A stretch of 64,000 nt of DNA from Methanohalobium evestigatum Z-7303 (GTDB lineage: Archaea > Halobacteriota > Methanosarcinia > Methanosarcinales > Methanosarcinaceae): positions 806,001-870,000 of the forward strand of contig NC_014253.1 in NCBI RefSeq assembly GCF_000196655.1, given 5' to 3'. This document shows, piece after piece, positions 18,763 to 28,049 of the stretch. How positions within the stretch are numbered: position 1 is the first letter of the stretch; every line of letters begins with the position of its first letter. The position numbers and the translations under genes were made by a program. Below the pieces are notes generated by a model. The model was not told the origin of the DNA and did no database searches. It was given only the letters and a program-made list of their open reading frames with translations.

Positions 18763-19584
18763 ATGAACGAAACTGAAGTTGAAGATGAAAATTATTCTTC
18801 ATTAAAGAGCCTTATAAACAAAAATCTTGGGTTTCATTGTGACCAGTATAAAGATACCCATTTTAAACGAAGAATTGCTGTAAGGATGAGGGCGACCAAC
18901 TCTCGGGATTATTCTGAGTACATTAAGGTACTAAAAGACAATCCTGATGAATATAGAAACCTTATGAAAACCCTTACTGTCAATGTAACCAATTTTTTCA
19001 GAAATCCTGATTCATATCAGATTGTGGAAAATGACGTATTACCAGATATAATCAAATCCAAATCGAATTCTTCCAACAAATCCATCCGTATATGGAGTGC
19101 AGGATGCTCTATCGGTGTAGAAGCGTATTCTTTAGCCATAATCCTTCACCAGTTATTGAAGAATGAATTCAAAAAATACCGGATTAATATTATAGGAACT
19201 GATATTGACAACGAGGCTTTATCCAGAGCAAAAGAAGGAAAATACACCGAAACAGAACTTAAAGGTGTAGATGACAAAATAATTGACAAATACTTTGAAA
19301 AAAAAGATGGCTGGTATTTCATATCAGATGAACTAAAAAAGGTTGCAAATTTTAAATGGCATGATTTAATTGCCGGTAAAAAAATGAGCGGTTTTGACCT
19401 CATATTTTGTAGAAATGTTACCATTTATTTTGAAAAAGACCTCCAGGAAAAATTGTACATGAATTTTTACAATGCCTTGAATCAAGGTGGGTACTTTGTA
19501 ATGGGTAAAACAGAAACGCTTGTAGGTGAATCTCAGAATTTGTTCAAACCATACAACTCCAGAGAGCGTATTTATTACAAATGA
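18763..19584 (+). CDS. cheR: CheR protein-glutamate methyltransferase
   Basis: S-adenosylmethionine-dependent methylation of receptor glutamates, the opposing reaction to CheB; 273 residues. The N-terminal helical domain includes KRRIAVRMRATNSRDYSEYI and the conserved VNVTNFFRNPDSY. The SAM-binding domain shows IRIWSAGCSIGVEAYSLAII, IIGTDIDNEALSRAKEG, and FDLIFCRNVTIYF. The C-terminal GGYFVMGKTETLVG is also typical. It lies between the two cheC-type genes. Confidence 0.96.
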   Translation: MNETEVEDENYSSLKSLINKNLGFHCDQYKDTHFKRRIAVRMRATNSRDYSEYIKVLKDNPDEYRNLMKTLTVNVTNFFRNPDSYQIVENDVLPDIIKSKSNSSNKSIRIWSAGCSIGVEAYSLAIILHQLLKNEFKKYRINIIGTDIDNEALSRAKEGKYTETELKGVDDKIIDKYFEKKDGWYFISDELKKVANFKWHDLIAGKKMSGFDLIFCRNVTIYFEKDLQEKLYMNFYNALNQGGYFVMGKTETLVGESQNLFKPYNSRERIYYK

Positions 19585-19642
19585 TGTTTAAAAATACATC
19601 CAAGTGAATAAAAATTAGGACAGGTCCGAGAGTGTTGATAAT

Positions 19643-20272
19643 ATGAATATAAATGAATTATCGAATCTTCAAATAGATGCCATGAAAGAAATTGGAAACA
19701 TTGGTATGGGAAATGCCACCACCTCACTTTCAGAACTTACCGGTAAGAGGGTTCAATTGAACCTGTCCAGTATACAAAAACTTAATCCTTCAGCAATTAT
19801 CCAGAACCTTCCCGAATCAATAACAATGACCTGTATTATGCATACTATAAAAGGTGATATTCAGGGTGTTATATTAAATCTGTTTGAGATTAGTAATGCA
19901 ATGGTTCTAACAAATCTGTTACTTTCAGAAACAGAATATGAATATGACCCGGAGATGAATGAATCTGCATTAAATGAGATAAGTAATATCCTAACGGGTT
20001 CATATTTGACCTCGATATCCAGTTTTTTACAGGTTAATGGTTTGCATTCTGTACCACAGACTGTTACAGGTTCTATGGAAGACATTCTTGATACTGCATC
20101 CAGAGAAATGGGGCATGATATTGAAAACATGCCGAATCTGGAGACCATGTTTATGATACAGTCAGTAGGTCATGAGAGCGGATTGAATACCCTCTACGGT
20201 GATGTATTTTTCCTTATCGAACCTGAATCACTGGACAAATTGATTGAAACTGTTGATAATATGATGACATGA
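19643..20272 (+). CDS. Second CheC-family phosphatase
   Basis: CheC paralogue of 209 residues. Both Glu/Asn pairs are present: DAMKEIGNIGMGNATTSL in the first half and SALNEISNILTGSYLTSI in the second. Only the second has the Pro 23 residues after the Asn; the first has Ser there. This is the complement of the degeneration in the other CheC of the cluster. It lies 58 bases downstream of cheR. Confidence 0.9.
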   Translation: MNINELSNLQIDAMKEIGNIGMGNATTSLSELTGKRVQLNLSSIQKLNPSAIIQNLPESITMTCIMHTIKGDIQGVILNLFEISNAMVLTNLLLSETEYEYDPEMNESALNEISNILTGSYLTSISSFLQVNGLHSVPQTVTGSMEDILDTASREMGHDIENMPNLETMFMIQSVGHESGLNTLYGDVFFLIEPESLDKLIETVDNMMT

Positions 20273-20303
20273 TATTAGCAAAACTGTTCAGGGTAGAAAT
20301 TTA

Positions 20304-20831
20304 ATGTCAAACATCTGGACCAAGTTTATACACAAAAAAGATACAGATGATAAAAACAAAGATAACTCATTCCTTGATGAACTGGAACGTTTTATCGGCA
20401 ACAGTACAAATCACAATCATAATTTCAAAAAAGAGGATGAATTCTCCGAATTGGAAAAAAATGAAAACTATTCAGAAGATGGATACGGTCAAGAACCTAA
20501 TGAGGATATTGAAATTATAAAATGGAGTTCAAAAAGCCACTACGGACATGAACTTCAGGATGAGACATATCCAGATGATGTTGTAAGACTTGTAAAAACA
20601 CAGAATGGTTGTCTTTATCTGAAATATTCTATTGTTTCAGAAGAAGTCGATGATGTACCTGTTGAGTCTGTAAAGGAAGCAGTGTCAATAATTGAAGAGG
20701 ACAATAACACAACAGAAGAAGTGTATCCAGACAACCCTGAACTCAAATGGAACAAAATCAAAGATATTCGACACCAATATGAAGACGTAATGGTAAAAAA
20801 TAAAAAAGATAATGAATTATATATAAATTAA
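20304..20831 (+). CDS. Unknown acidic protein at the end of the che cluster
   Basis: 175 residues, not recognised. The protein is very rich in Asp, Glu, Asn and Lys. It has no signal peptide, no membrane segment and no cysteines. The first 75 residues look disordered (DDKNKDNSFLDELERFIGNS). A more ordered core follows: IEIIKWSSKSHYGHELQDET, VVRLVKTQNGCLYLKYSIVS, and EAVSIIEEDN. It follows the second CheC gene after 31 bases in the same orientation, so a chemotaxis or motility role is possible. It is not CheD or CheF by any motif I can see. Confidence 0.7.
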   Translation: MSNIWTKFIHKKDTDDKNKDNSFLDELERFIGNSTNHNHNFKKEDEFSELEKNENYSEDGYGQEPNEDIEIIKWSSKSHYGHELQDETYPDDVVRLVKTQNGCLYLKYSIVSEEVDDVPVESVKEAVSIIEEDNNTTEEVYPDNPELKWNKIKDIRHQYEDVMVKNKKDNELYIN

Positions 20832-20891
20832 TATAGTTTAAGAGAAATTTTATAAAAGGTAAATAAATAATCTACGGAGGAATTTAAAGTA

Positions 20892-21515
20892 ATGATGGAT
20901 ATAGCTCTCTATTCCCTTGTTGACGATATGGTCAGCAAATCAGGGACAGAAGGTGTTGTTGAATACTGGCTACGTGTCGGTGAAAGTTATGCAGAAAGAA
21001 TGGGAAAAGAAGCATATGTCGGATGGCCAGCTTTCAACGTTGCGATGAAAGAAGGAAGAACATCTCTTACAGTTGAAGGTGCTGTTAATGTTCTGACAGA
21101 TTTGGCGATTACAGACAAGGATGGAGATGTGATTGGATATGTATACGCATTAAAAACCTGTCCTGTAGCACCTACAATGTCCAGATTTATTAAAAAAATT
21201 GGACCAATACACGATTCTGATAATGATGTGGCTGAAAACTACAACTCTCGTATCAGGGATTCGGCAGTTTCCAATTACTGCATAACTCATCAGAAATTCA
21301 GAGAGGTTGCTGCAAACAACATTACGGTATCCAAACAGGGTTTGGAATGTCTCCACCTTGCAAACAAAGGACGTCTTGGTGATGTCAAAATGGTGAAAGA
21401 AAATCTGGACAGAATCAATGTTGATGAAAGACATATTAAAAGTATACTTCGCAGTGCATCATGCGTGTTTGCATTGATTGTTAAAGGAAAAAGTGCAGGA
21501 GACGAAGAAGATTAA
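20892..21515 (+). CDS. Unknown Cys/His protein, paralogue of the next gene (copy 1)
   Basis: 207 residues, soluble, not recognised. The conserved points shared with the next gene are an N-terminal helix (LVDDMVSKSGTEGVVEYW), a CP pair (LKTCPVAPTMSRFIKKIG), a SA(x4)CxxHQ segment (SAVSNYCITHQKFREVAANN), and a C-terminal cysteine (RSASCVFALIV). The Cys and His spacing could bind a metal or cofactor, but this is a guess. A TATA-like AAATTTTATAAAA and a strong GGAGG precede it, so it may have its own promoter after the che cluster. Confidence 0.75.
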   Translation: MMDIALYSLVDDMVSKSGTEGVVEYWLRVGESYAERMGKEAYVGWPAFNVAMKEGRTSLTVEGAVNVLTDLAITDKDGDVIGYVYALKTCPVAPTMSRFIKKIGPIHDSDNDVAENYNSRIRDSAVSNYCITHQKFREVAANNITVSKQGLECLHLANKGRLGDVKMVKENLDRINVDERHIKSILRSASCVFALIVKGKSAGDEED

Positions 21516-21531
21516 ATAAAAGGTGATATTA

Positions 21532-22137
21532 ATGTCTGAAGATATAGAATCCAATCCATTTGTAGATGTTTCAGTGTTCCTGTTTTTTGAAGACATTGCC
21601 GATAAACAGGGTGTAGAGGGTTTTACAAATTATATGGTAAGCCAGGCAGAATCCCTTGCTATGTCTGTCCCTGAAGAAGAATATGATACATGGGAAGATT
21701 TTGCAAATGCTGTGGTTGCAGGAGAATCCGTATTCTCATCATTTGAAAACATAAAACAAATCAGCAAATACGGATTTGTAACTGAAGAATGTCCGTTCTC
21801 CAAAGCTATCAGCGAATATATTAAACGTCTTGGAATAATGAATTCGGTGCATGATGAGGCAAAAGACCATTATAACCATACAATTCAGCCATCTGCAGCT
21901 CATAGCGGATGCATGATGCACCAGACATACCGTCAGGAAGTTGCTAAACGTATTAAAATCGGAGGCAAACCACTAAATTACGCCCAGATTGCTTCAAAAG
22001 CGTATGCTGGAAATGTGGTCACACCACCTGAATCATGGAAAAAAGTACTGCTGGAAAAAGCAGGCATTTCTGAAACACAGGGATTTATGGAAATGCGTGA
22101 GAACGCATGCCTTTTTGCTCTCTATATAGATGAATAA
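21532..22137 (+). CDS. Unknown Cys/His protein, paralogue of the preceding gene (copy 2)
   Basis: About 201 residues. It shares with copy 1 the N-terminal helix (FFEDIADKQGVEGFTNYM), the CP motif (VTEECPFSKAISEYIKRLG), the SA(x4)CxxHQ motif (SAAHSGCMMHQTYRQEVAKR) and the terminal NACLFALYI. Apart from these positions the two are quite different, so the duplication is old. I chose the ATG at 21532 behind AAAGGTGA rather than the in-frame ATG at 21523. The CP context slightly recalls the 2-amino-thiazoline-4-carboxylate hydrolase family; that resemblance is weak. The function is unknown. Confidence 0.75.
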   Translation: MSEDIESNPFVDVSVFLFFEDIADKQGVEGFTNYMVSQAESLAMSVPEEEYDTWEDFANAVVAGESVFSSFENIKQISKYGFVTEECPFSKAISEYIKRLGIMNSVHDEAKDHYNHTIQPSAAHSGCMMHQTYRQEVAKRIKIGGKPLNYAQIASKAYAGNVVTPPESWKKVLLEKAGISETQGFMEMRENACLFALYIDE

Positions 22138-22173
22138 AAGGAAAATGTCATTTCCTTATTCTGTTTTCATTTA

Positions 22174-23226
22174 TTACTCCATATACTTGTTAACCAGCAT
22201 AACAATACTCGACCCGAGCAAACCGAGCAAAAAGATAGCAACTATAAAGCTTGTAGGTGTGAAATCCTGCCATGAATGTACCGAAGCCCATATACCACTT
22301 CTTGTAACAAATGTTGCAAATACCACCAACACAAACGAAAAAATAGCCAGTGCAGGAGCTAATTTTCTGAATTTATTACCATTGTGAATCTGGGTGTGCA
22401 GATAGGCAGTCGAAGTTATCCAGGGTATAAGGGAAGACGTTTCCACAGGGTCCCATGACCAGTACCATGCCCCCCATCCCAGAACTTCATAAGCCCAGAA
22501 TCCTCCGAGCCCAATACCAAGCGTTAAAAACAGCCACGAAACCCTCATCCAGTGGGTAGCTATTTCTGTCCATCGATTATCATCCAGTATGAGACTGGCA
22601 AACGCCGATGCAAAAGGAATTGTAATTGCTGCATAACCAATAAACAGAACAGGAGGGTGTATCGCCATCCAGGGGTTGCGAAGAAGAGGGTTCATACCCT
22701 GTCCGTAAGGAGCCTGGAATGCTGTGACAAACGGATTCCAGTTTGTAAGTTCTATTGTTCCTGAAGGTACGGCATAATACATCGAAAACGGGTTTTTGAG
22801 AACAAGAAGCAGTAAAAAAACCGATGCAATAAAAATCGAGATAGTTACTGTAAGCTCGTACAGTCTGGTACCTGAAAATTGCTTCTTGTGCATTGTATAT
22901 TTTAAAACCAAAAGTATTACCAGTATAAGCCATCCCCACAGAAGGAAAGACCCCTCCTGACCTGCCCAGAGGGCAGATAACCGGTAATACCAGGTAAGGT
23001 CTGCACTCGAGTGCTGATAAACATAACTGTAGGCGGTTTGAACATGGAAAAGGTAGTAGCTGAGCAGGAATACTGCAACTGTAACCGCACCCGCAGCACC
23101 AATCTCAAGTCTACAGGACAGGGTCTTTAAGTAGCCTGAACCTTTAAAATAATACAGAATAGATGTGAGTCCTGCTCCAAGACAAAGTGTAAATGCTGCC
23201 CAGATTAATATCATTCCTATATTCAT
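22174..23226 (-). CDS. ccmF1: Cytochrome c haem lyase CcmF, N-terminal half (CcmF1)
   Basis: Integral membrane protein of 350 residues with about nine hydrophobic segments. It carries the tryptophan-rich WWD haem-handling motif WGAWYWSWDPVETSSLIPW at about residues 250-270, with the conserved AGQEGSFLLWGW and MAIHPPVLFIGY loops upstream. Bacterial CcmF is about 650 residues; this corresponds only to its first half. The second half is encoded by the gene immediately upstream. The product would attach haem to apocytochrome c on the outer face of the membrane. Confidence 0.9.
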   Translation of the reverse strand: MNIGMILIWAAFTLCLGAGLTSILYYFKGSGYLKTLSCRLEIGAAGAVTVAVFLLSYYLFHVQTAYSYVYQHSSADLTWYYRLSALWAGQEGSFLLWGWLILVILLVLKYTMHKKQFSGTRLYELTVTISIFIASVFLLLLVLKNPFSMYYAVPSGTIELTNWNPFVTAFQAPYGQGMNPLLRNPWMAIHPPVLFIGYAAITIPFASAFASLILDDNRWTEIATHWMRVSWLFLTLGIGLGGFWAYEVLGWGAWYWSWDPVETSSLIPWITSTAYLHTQIHNGNKFRKLAPALAIFSFVLVVFATFVTRSGIWASVHSWQDFTPTSFIVAIFLLGLLGSSIVMLVNKYME

Positions 23227-23251
23227 AATTCAAAACATCCAGATTTGTCCA

Positions 23252-24190
23252 TTACTCAGATTTGTTAATTTTTTCTTTATTCTTCAGATAACTTACTGCC
23301 AGAAGTGATAAAACACCAAATGCCATTAAACACAATCCACCCCATACAAAAGTTATGAAAGGTACTGTTCTTGAATAGAGGTTTACTTTACCTGTCTCCA
23401 TATCCACACCTTTAGGAGCAATAAAATACTCTTCCAGCAAATTTCGATGTATATAGGTAGTGGTGTAGGATTGGTCCCATTTTAAATCCCTAATAGATTT
23501 TACATTTCCACTATCAAAATACTCTCCGTTTTTATAGACATCAAATGATACATTAGTTACATAGGATGAACCCGGATGTGATTTGAAGGGTTCTCCTTCA
23601 AATTGGGAGGATATTTTTGTAACACTTACACTGTAATCCTGACCTTCAAAAAAACCTCTGGATTCGGTCGATACAACTGTGGAATCCTCAACGGTCAAAC
23701 CAGTGCTTAAAACCACCCCCAAAATAATCAGAACAAGTCCCAGATGAATAATATGTGCACTGATACTTCGGGCGTTTTTATACGGATTATATTTCCATCC
23801 TGTAACAGAATGTAATATGTTATATAAGATAGCAATAATCGCAAGAACAGAAAACGGAATTATAAAATCAACAGGCAAACTGTTAAATGGTAAAATGACC
23901 GCAAAAATAGCGGATAAAACTACTACAACAGAAACAGTGACAAATAATTTTTTCTCGCTCAGTTTTCCAAGTAACAGATAAATTGAAAGCAGAATTATAA
24001 GCACTCCTGTAGGTAGAGCAGCCCTTATGTTAAAATAATAGGCATCCAGATTCATGCTGTTTCCTGTTAAAAAATCCACCAGAAGTGGTGTTAACATACC
24101 AACGGTTATCAAAGCCGCAAGCAATACAAAAACAAGCAATGCTGCAAGCATGACATTGCTTTTTGTTAATATCTGATTAATTCCGGTCAT
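23252..24190 (-). CDS. ccmF2: Cytochrome c haem lyase CcmF, C-terminal half (CcmF2)
   Basis: 312 residues with membrane segments at about 14-36, 50-70, 76-98, 103-123 and 145-167, and one near the C-terminus. It matches the C-terminal part of CcmF. A haem-ligand type histidine pair lies in ARSISAHIIHLGLVLIILGV, an external beta domain follows, and the closing motif is SRTVPFITFVWGGLCLMAFG. It is transcribed before the N-terminal half, with 25 bases between the genes. Other Ccm genes (A, B, C, E) are not in the window. The presence of the pair implies that the organism makes c-type cytochromes. Confidence 0.82.
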   Translation of the reverse strand: MTGINQILTKSNVMLAALLVFVLLAALITVGMLTPLLVDFLTGNSMNLDAYYFNIRAALPTGVLIILLSIYLLLGKLSEKKLFVTVSVVVVLSAIFAVILPFNSLPVDFIIPFSVLAIIAILYNILHSVTGWKYNPYKNARSISAHIIHLGLVLIILGVVLSTGLTVEDSTVVSTESRGFFEGQDYSVSVTKISSQFEGEPFKSHPGSSYVTNVSFDVYKNGEYFDSGNVKSIRDLKWDQSYTTTYIHRNLLEEYFIAPKGVDMETGKVNLYSRTVPFITFVWGGLCLMAFGVLSLLAVSYLKNKEKINKSE

Positions 24191-24375
24191 GTATATATGT
24201 ACCCTGTTTACTTGCTTTTAGTTAATTATAAAAATAAAAATTTACATTTACCTGATGTTGATGGAACTATACACATATGTAAAATAAAGTTTTGGTCAAA
24301 TAAGTAATTACTACAACAAATAAAACGATTTGAGTTGATAATACGATTGATTTAATAATTACTGCTGTATGGTTA

Positions 24376-24903
24376 ATGCTACCTGCTTATATACCAAGCC
24401 CTGCTGCAAGTTTATTCGGCGGTGGGAAACCACTTGATTTTAACGTTACTCTTAAAGACGGAGAAAGAGTTTTTGGTGATGGTAAGACCTTCAGAGGTCT
24501 ATTTGCAGGTACTATTATTGGACTATTTATAGGGATAGCACAAATGGTACTGGTTTCAGGAGGATACTCTCCATTTGATATACAACTGCCCAAATTTGGA
24601 AGCTCTTTTATTGGCTCAATCCTGGTAATTTTTTCACTTTCATTTGGTTCACTATTGGGTGATCTTTTCATGAGCTTTTTAAAACGAAGACTAAAACTTA
24701 AAAGAGGTGCTCCGCTTCCTGTCATAGATCAGCTCGATTTTGTACTTGGTGCATGGTTACTGGTATATCTGGCATCTCCTGTCTGGTTCATTTCAAATTT
24801 TACATACAAAATAATTCTTATTATACTGATACTTACTCCGCTACTTCATATAGTAACAAACGTAATAGGATATCTGATAGGTGTAAAAAAAGAACCCTGG
24901 TAA
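24376..24903 (+). CDS. carS: CDP-archaeol synthase
   Basis: Membrane enzyme that joins CTP and digeranylgeranylglyceryl phosphate to form CDP-archaeol in archaeal lipid synthesis. The family core is clear: LFGGGKPLDFN, GERVFGDGKTFRGLFAGTII, and RRLKLKRGAPLPVIDQLDFV. The ATG at 24376 gives 175 residues. However, the open frame continues upstream to a stop at 24331, and its last codons read IDLIITAVWL. Those residues resemble the first helix of other CarS proteins, so the true start may be upstream at a rare codon. Confidence 0.93.
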   Translation: MLPAYIPSPAASLFGGGKPLDFNVTLKDGERVFGDGKTFRGLFAGTIIGLFIGIAQMVLVSGGYSPFDIQLPKFGSSFIGSILVIFSLSFGSLLGDLFMSFLKRRLKLKRGAPLPVIDQLDFVLGAWLLVYLASPVWFISNFTYKIILIILILTPLLHIVTNVIGYLIGVKKEPW

Positions 24904-24930
24904 TATAGAATAAAATGAAGGTCAGGTAAT

Positions 24931-25455
24931 ATGAGCAATAATAAAGACCTAATTAAAGCACTCAAAGATTGTGGAGCAATTCAGATTGGTGAATTTATAC
25001 TCTCATCTGGTAAAAAAAGCAATTATTATGTAGATATTAAAAAAGCAAGCACTCGACCGGATACACTTAAACTAATTGGAAAAAAGGCAGCAGAGATAAT
25101 AAAATCTATAGATGTGGATAATGTTGGCGGTGTTGAACTTGGTGGTGTACCCATAGCAACTGCGGTATCACTTGAATCAGGGCTTCCAATGATTATCATA
25201 CGCAAATCTTCCAAAGAATACGGTACAGGTGGGAGACTTGTAGGTCAACTGGAAAAAGGAGAGCGTGTGATACTACTTGAAGATGTTACTACAAGTGGAG
25301 GGTCTGTTAAAGAAGCAGTCTCTAATATACAGAATGAAGGAGGATATATAGATACTGTTATAACGGTTGTTGATAGAGAAGAGGGTGCAGAGGAAAATTT
25401 AAAATCTGCTGGAATCAAACTTATAACATTGATTAAAGCCAGTGACCTTGTTTAA
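24931..25455 (+). CDS. pyrE: Orotate phosphoribosyltransferase
   Basis: Converts orotate and PRPP to orotidine 5'-phosphate in pyrimidine synthesis; 174 residues, the archaeal length. The PRPP-binding loop is VILLEDVTTSGGSVKEAV. The substrate-binding region FILSSGKKSNYYVDIKKAST and the VGGVELGGVPIATAVSL strand are also typical. The start follows GAAGGT. It lies 27 bases downstream of carS in the same direction, so co-transcription is likely although the pathways differ. Confidence 0.94.
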   Translation: MSNNKDLIKALKDCGAIQIGEFILSSGKKSNYYVDIKKASTRPDTLKLIGKKAAEIIKSIDVDNVGGVELGGVPIATAVSLESGLPMIIIRKSSKEYGTGGRLVGQLEKGERVILLEDVTTSGGSVKEAVSNIQNEGGYIDTVITVVDREEGAEENLKSAGIKLITLIKASDLV

Positions 25456-25592
25456 TACAGTAACGTATTTATTGCAGGAATTTTAAAATGTTGCAGGAAA
25501 TATACCTATAAAAATTATCAATCAATAAATCAGAATTAGATATTAATACATAAATCCAGATTATTAAATTTAATTTTAAAGGGGTTTTATAG

Positions 25593-26897
25593 ATGAATAT
25601 ATTAGTTGTTGGTGGTGGCGGAAGAGAACATGTTATTGCACAGACAATAGCAAACAGCAAACATAACCCGTCACTTTATGCTGTAATGTCAAAGAAAAAT
25701 CCAGGAATTGCATCTTTGTGCAATGATTATCTGATAGATGATGAAAATAATATCGACAGAATTGTAGCTTATGCTAAATCCAAAAAAGTAGACATTGTTG
25801 TAATAGGACCTGAGAAACCTCTTGCATCCGGTCTTGCTGATGCACTTGAAAGGGCAAAAATAGGTGTTGTAGGTCCAAAAAAGGATGCCGGTAAAATTGA
25901 ATTTAATAAAGCATGGGCCCGAAATTTTATGAAGAAATACAATATAGAAGGATGTCCCGAATTTAACATATTTGACAATGAAAAAGATGTTAACGAATTT
26001 ATTGAAAAACTGGGAAATGTAGCAGTAAAGCCCATTGGATTGACCGGTGGCAAGGGTGTCAAAGTGATGGGCGACCAGCTTCCAGATATCGATTCTGCAA
26101 AAGAATATGCAAGAACCCTTTTAAAAGACGGTAAAGTGGTAATAGAAGAAAATCTGGTAGGAGAAGAGTTTACAGTTCAAGCGTTTGTTGATGGGAACAA
26201 TCTTGCATTTACACCTCCTATACAGGACCATAAACGAGCGTTTGAAAATGATAGAGGTCCAAATACAGGAGGAATGGGTTCATATAGCAGTGCAGATGAT
26301 GTTTTACCTTTCATGAACAAGGAAGACCTTGAAAAAGCCCAAAAGATTCTCAAAGATACTGTGGACTCTTTGTATAAAGAAACTGGAATACACTACAAAG
26401 GTATTATTTATGGACAATTCATGCTCACAAAAGATGGTCCCAAAGTCATAGAGTATAATGCCCGTTTTGGAGACCCTGAAGCAATGAATGTACTACCACT
26501 TCTTGAAAACGATTTTGTGGATGTATTATCAGCTGTTGTTAACGGCAGTCTGTCTGAAATGAAACTTGGATTCAGTAAAAAAGCGACTGTATGCAAATAT
26601 GCCGTTCCAGAAGGATATCCCTATGAACCGGTCAAAGACAGTGAAATAATTATCGATGATATTGGAGATGCACTGCTATATTATGCAAGTGTATACGAAG
26701 AAAACGGTAAAATTTATACATCCGGTTCAAGAGCCCTTGCTTTTGTAGGAGTTGCCAATACAATATCGGAAGCCGAAAATATCGCTCAGACATCTCTGGA
26801 TAATGTAAAGGGAAAAATTCAAGCAAGGCGTGATATTGGTACAGAGGAGTTTATCCAGAAAAAAATAGACCACATGAAACAGCTCAAAACTGCATGA
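25593..26897 (+). CDS. purD: Phosphoribosylamine-glycine ligase
   Basis: ATP-grasp enzyme of purine synthesis that joins glycine to 5-phosphoribosylamine; 434 residues. Family motifs are [20 protein letters not shown] at the start, [17 protein letters not shown], and the ATP-grasp region [33 protein letters not shown] and [20 protein letters not shown] follow. A clean AAAGGGG site precedes the ATG. It is followed by argF after 18 bases. Confidence 0.97.
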   Translation: MNILVVGGGGREHVIAQTIANSKHNPSLYAVMSKKNPGIASLCNDYLIDDENNIDRIVAYAKSKKVDIVVIGPEKPLASGLADALERAKIGVVGPKKDAGKIEFNKAWARNFMKKYNIEGCPEFNIFDNEKDVNEFIEKLGNVAVKPIGLTGGKGVKVMGDQLPDIDSAKEYARTLLKDGKVVIEENLVGEEFTVQAFVDGNNLAFTPPIQDHKRAFENDRGPNTGGMGSYSSADDVLPFMNKEDLEKAQKILKDTVDSLYKETGIHYKGIIYGQFMLTKDGPKVIEYNARFGDPEAMNVLPLLENDFVDVLSAVVNGSLSEMKLGFSKKATVCKYAVPEGYPYEPVKDSEIIIDDIGDALLYYASVYEENGKIYTSGSRALAFVGVANTISEAENIAQTSLDNVKGKIQARRDIGTEEFIQKKIDHMKQLKTA

Positions 26898-26915
26898 TTT
26901 ACAGGGTTGGTATAA

Positions 26916-27827
26916 ATGAAACATTTAATATCAATGGCTGACCTTTCCGATGAAGTCATCCATGAATTACTTGATTCTGCTCAGGATTTGAAAGAAAAAC
27001 GTGCAAGAGATAAAGTAACCGAGCTTTTGAAAAACAAAAGCCTTGCTATGATATTTGAAAAACCGTCAACTCGCACCCGGGTATCCTTTGAAGTAGCTAT
27101 GAGCGACCTTGGTGGGCATGGGCTGTATCTTAATTATAAAGACATCCAGCTTGACCGCGGTGAACCAATATCTGACACCGCTGCTGTACTTTCCAGATAT
27201 GTACATGGGATTGCAGGAAGGGTTAACAGTCATGATACAATCAAGCAAATGGCAAAATATTCCACTGTACCCGTTATAAATGCTCTATCAGACATGGAAC
27301 ATCCGTGCCAGATACTTGCTGATTTGCTCACTATCCAAGAGTACAAAAATAGGACTAAAAACCTGAAATTCGCATGGGTTGGTGACGGAAACAATGTATG
27401 CAACTCTGCAATTCTTGGATGTGCTATTGTAGGTATGGACATTGTTGTTGCATGTCCTGAAGGTTATGAACCAAACAGCTACATTGTAGAGCAGGGTAAG
27501 AAAATAGGAGGAAACGTTACTATCACCCATGACCCTGCTGAAGCCGCAGAAAATGCTGACATATTATACACCGATGTATGGATATCTATGGGTGATGAAG
27601 AAGAACGTGAAAAACGCCTGAACGACCTTGGTGGTTACCAGATTAATTCAAACCTTGTAAACCTTGCAAAACGTGATGTTATTGTTATGCACTGCCTCCC
27701 TGCACACAGAGGTGAAGAAATTACCGAAGATGTGCTCAATGGCTCACACTCGGTGATTTTTGATCAGGCAGAAAACCGGCTCCATGCCCAGAAAGCTCTC
27801 ATTCTGAAATTGATGGGTCAAAAATAA
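26916..27827 (+). CDS. argF: Ornithine carbamoyltransferase
   Basis: Transfers the carbamoyl group to ornithine to form citrulline in arginine synthesis; 303 residues. The carbamoyl phosphate site is [20 protein letters not shown], and the [14 protein letters not shown] motif and ornithine-binding loop [18 protein letters not shown] follow. Together these distinguish it from aspartate carbamoyltransferase. It lies directly after purD and is followed by tRNA-Leu. Confidence 0.97.
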   Translation: MKHLISMADLSDEVIHELLDSAQDLKEKRARDKVTELLKNKSLAMIFEKPSTRTRVSFEVAMSDLGGHGLYLNYKDIQLDRGEPISDTAAVLSRYVHGIAGRVNSHDTIKQMAKYSTVPVINALSDMEHPCQILADLLTIQEYKNRTKNLKFAWVGDGNNVCNSAILGCAIVGMDIVVACPEGYEPNSYIVEQGKKIGGNVTITHDPAEAAENADILYTDVWISMGDEEEREKRLNDLGGYQINSNLVNLAKRDVIVMHCLPAHRGEEITEDVLNGSHSVIFDQAENRLHAQKALILKLMGQK

Positions 27828-27910
27828 ACAAAAGGTTTTTAAATACCATCAATTTTTTAATGGATGGCAAAGTTTAATAAGGAAAAACACTACTATGAGT
27901 ATCCTCAGGC

Positions 27911-27995
27911 GCGGGAGTTGCCGAGCTAGGTCAAAGGCGCTGGATTCAGGGTCCAGTCTCGAAGGAGTACGTGCGTTCGAATCGCACCTCCCGCA
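27911..27995 (+). tRNA. tRNA-Leu (anticodon CAG)
   Basis: A complete class II cloverleaf of 85 bases. The acceptor arm is GCGGGAG/CTCCCGC with discriminator A. The anticodon stem CTGGA/TCCAG encloses the loop TTCAGGG with anticodon CAG. The long variable arm is CTC-GAAG-GAG, and the T arm is GTGCG-TTCGAAT-CGCAC. CCA is not encoded. A TATA-like TTTAATAA at 27873-27880 is at the right distance for its promoter. A run of eight T residues at 28001-28008 would end the transcript. Confidence 0.97.
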
Positions 27996-28019
27996 TCTAC
28001 TTTTTTTTATAATGGTTTA

Positions 28020-28042
28020 AAGGGTGAAGAGAATTCACCCTT
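28020..28042 (-). terminator. Convergent hairpin between tRNA-Leu and sat
   Basis: AAGGGTGAA (28020-28028) pairs perfectly with TTCACCCTT (28034-28042) around a five-base loop. It lies just beyond the sat stop codon and faces the T run behind the tRNA gene. It most likely protects or ends the sat transcript, although no long U run follows it on the minus strand. Confidence 0.5.
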
Positions 28043-28049
28043 ATAGGGA

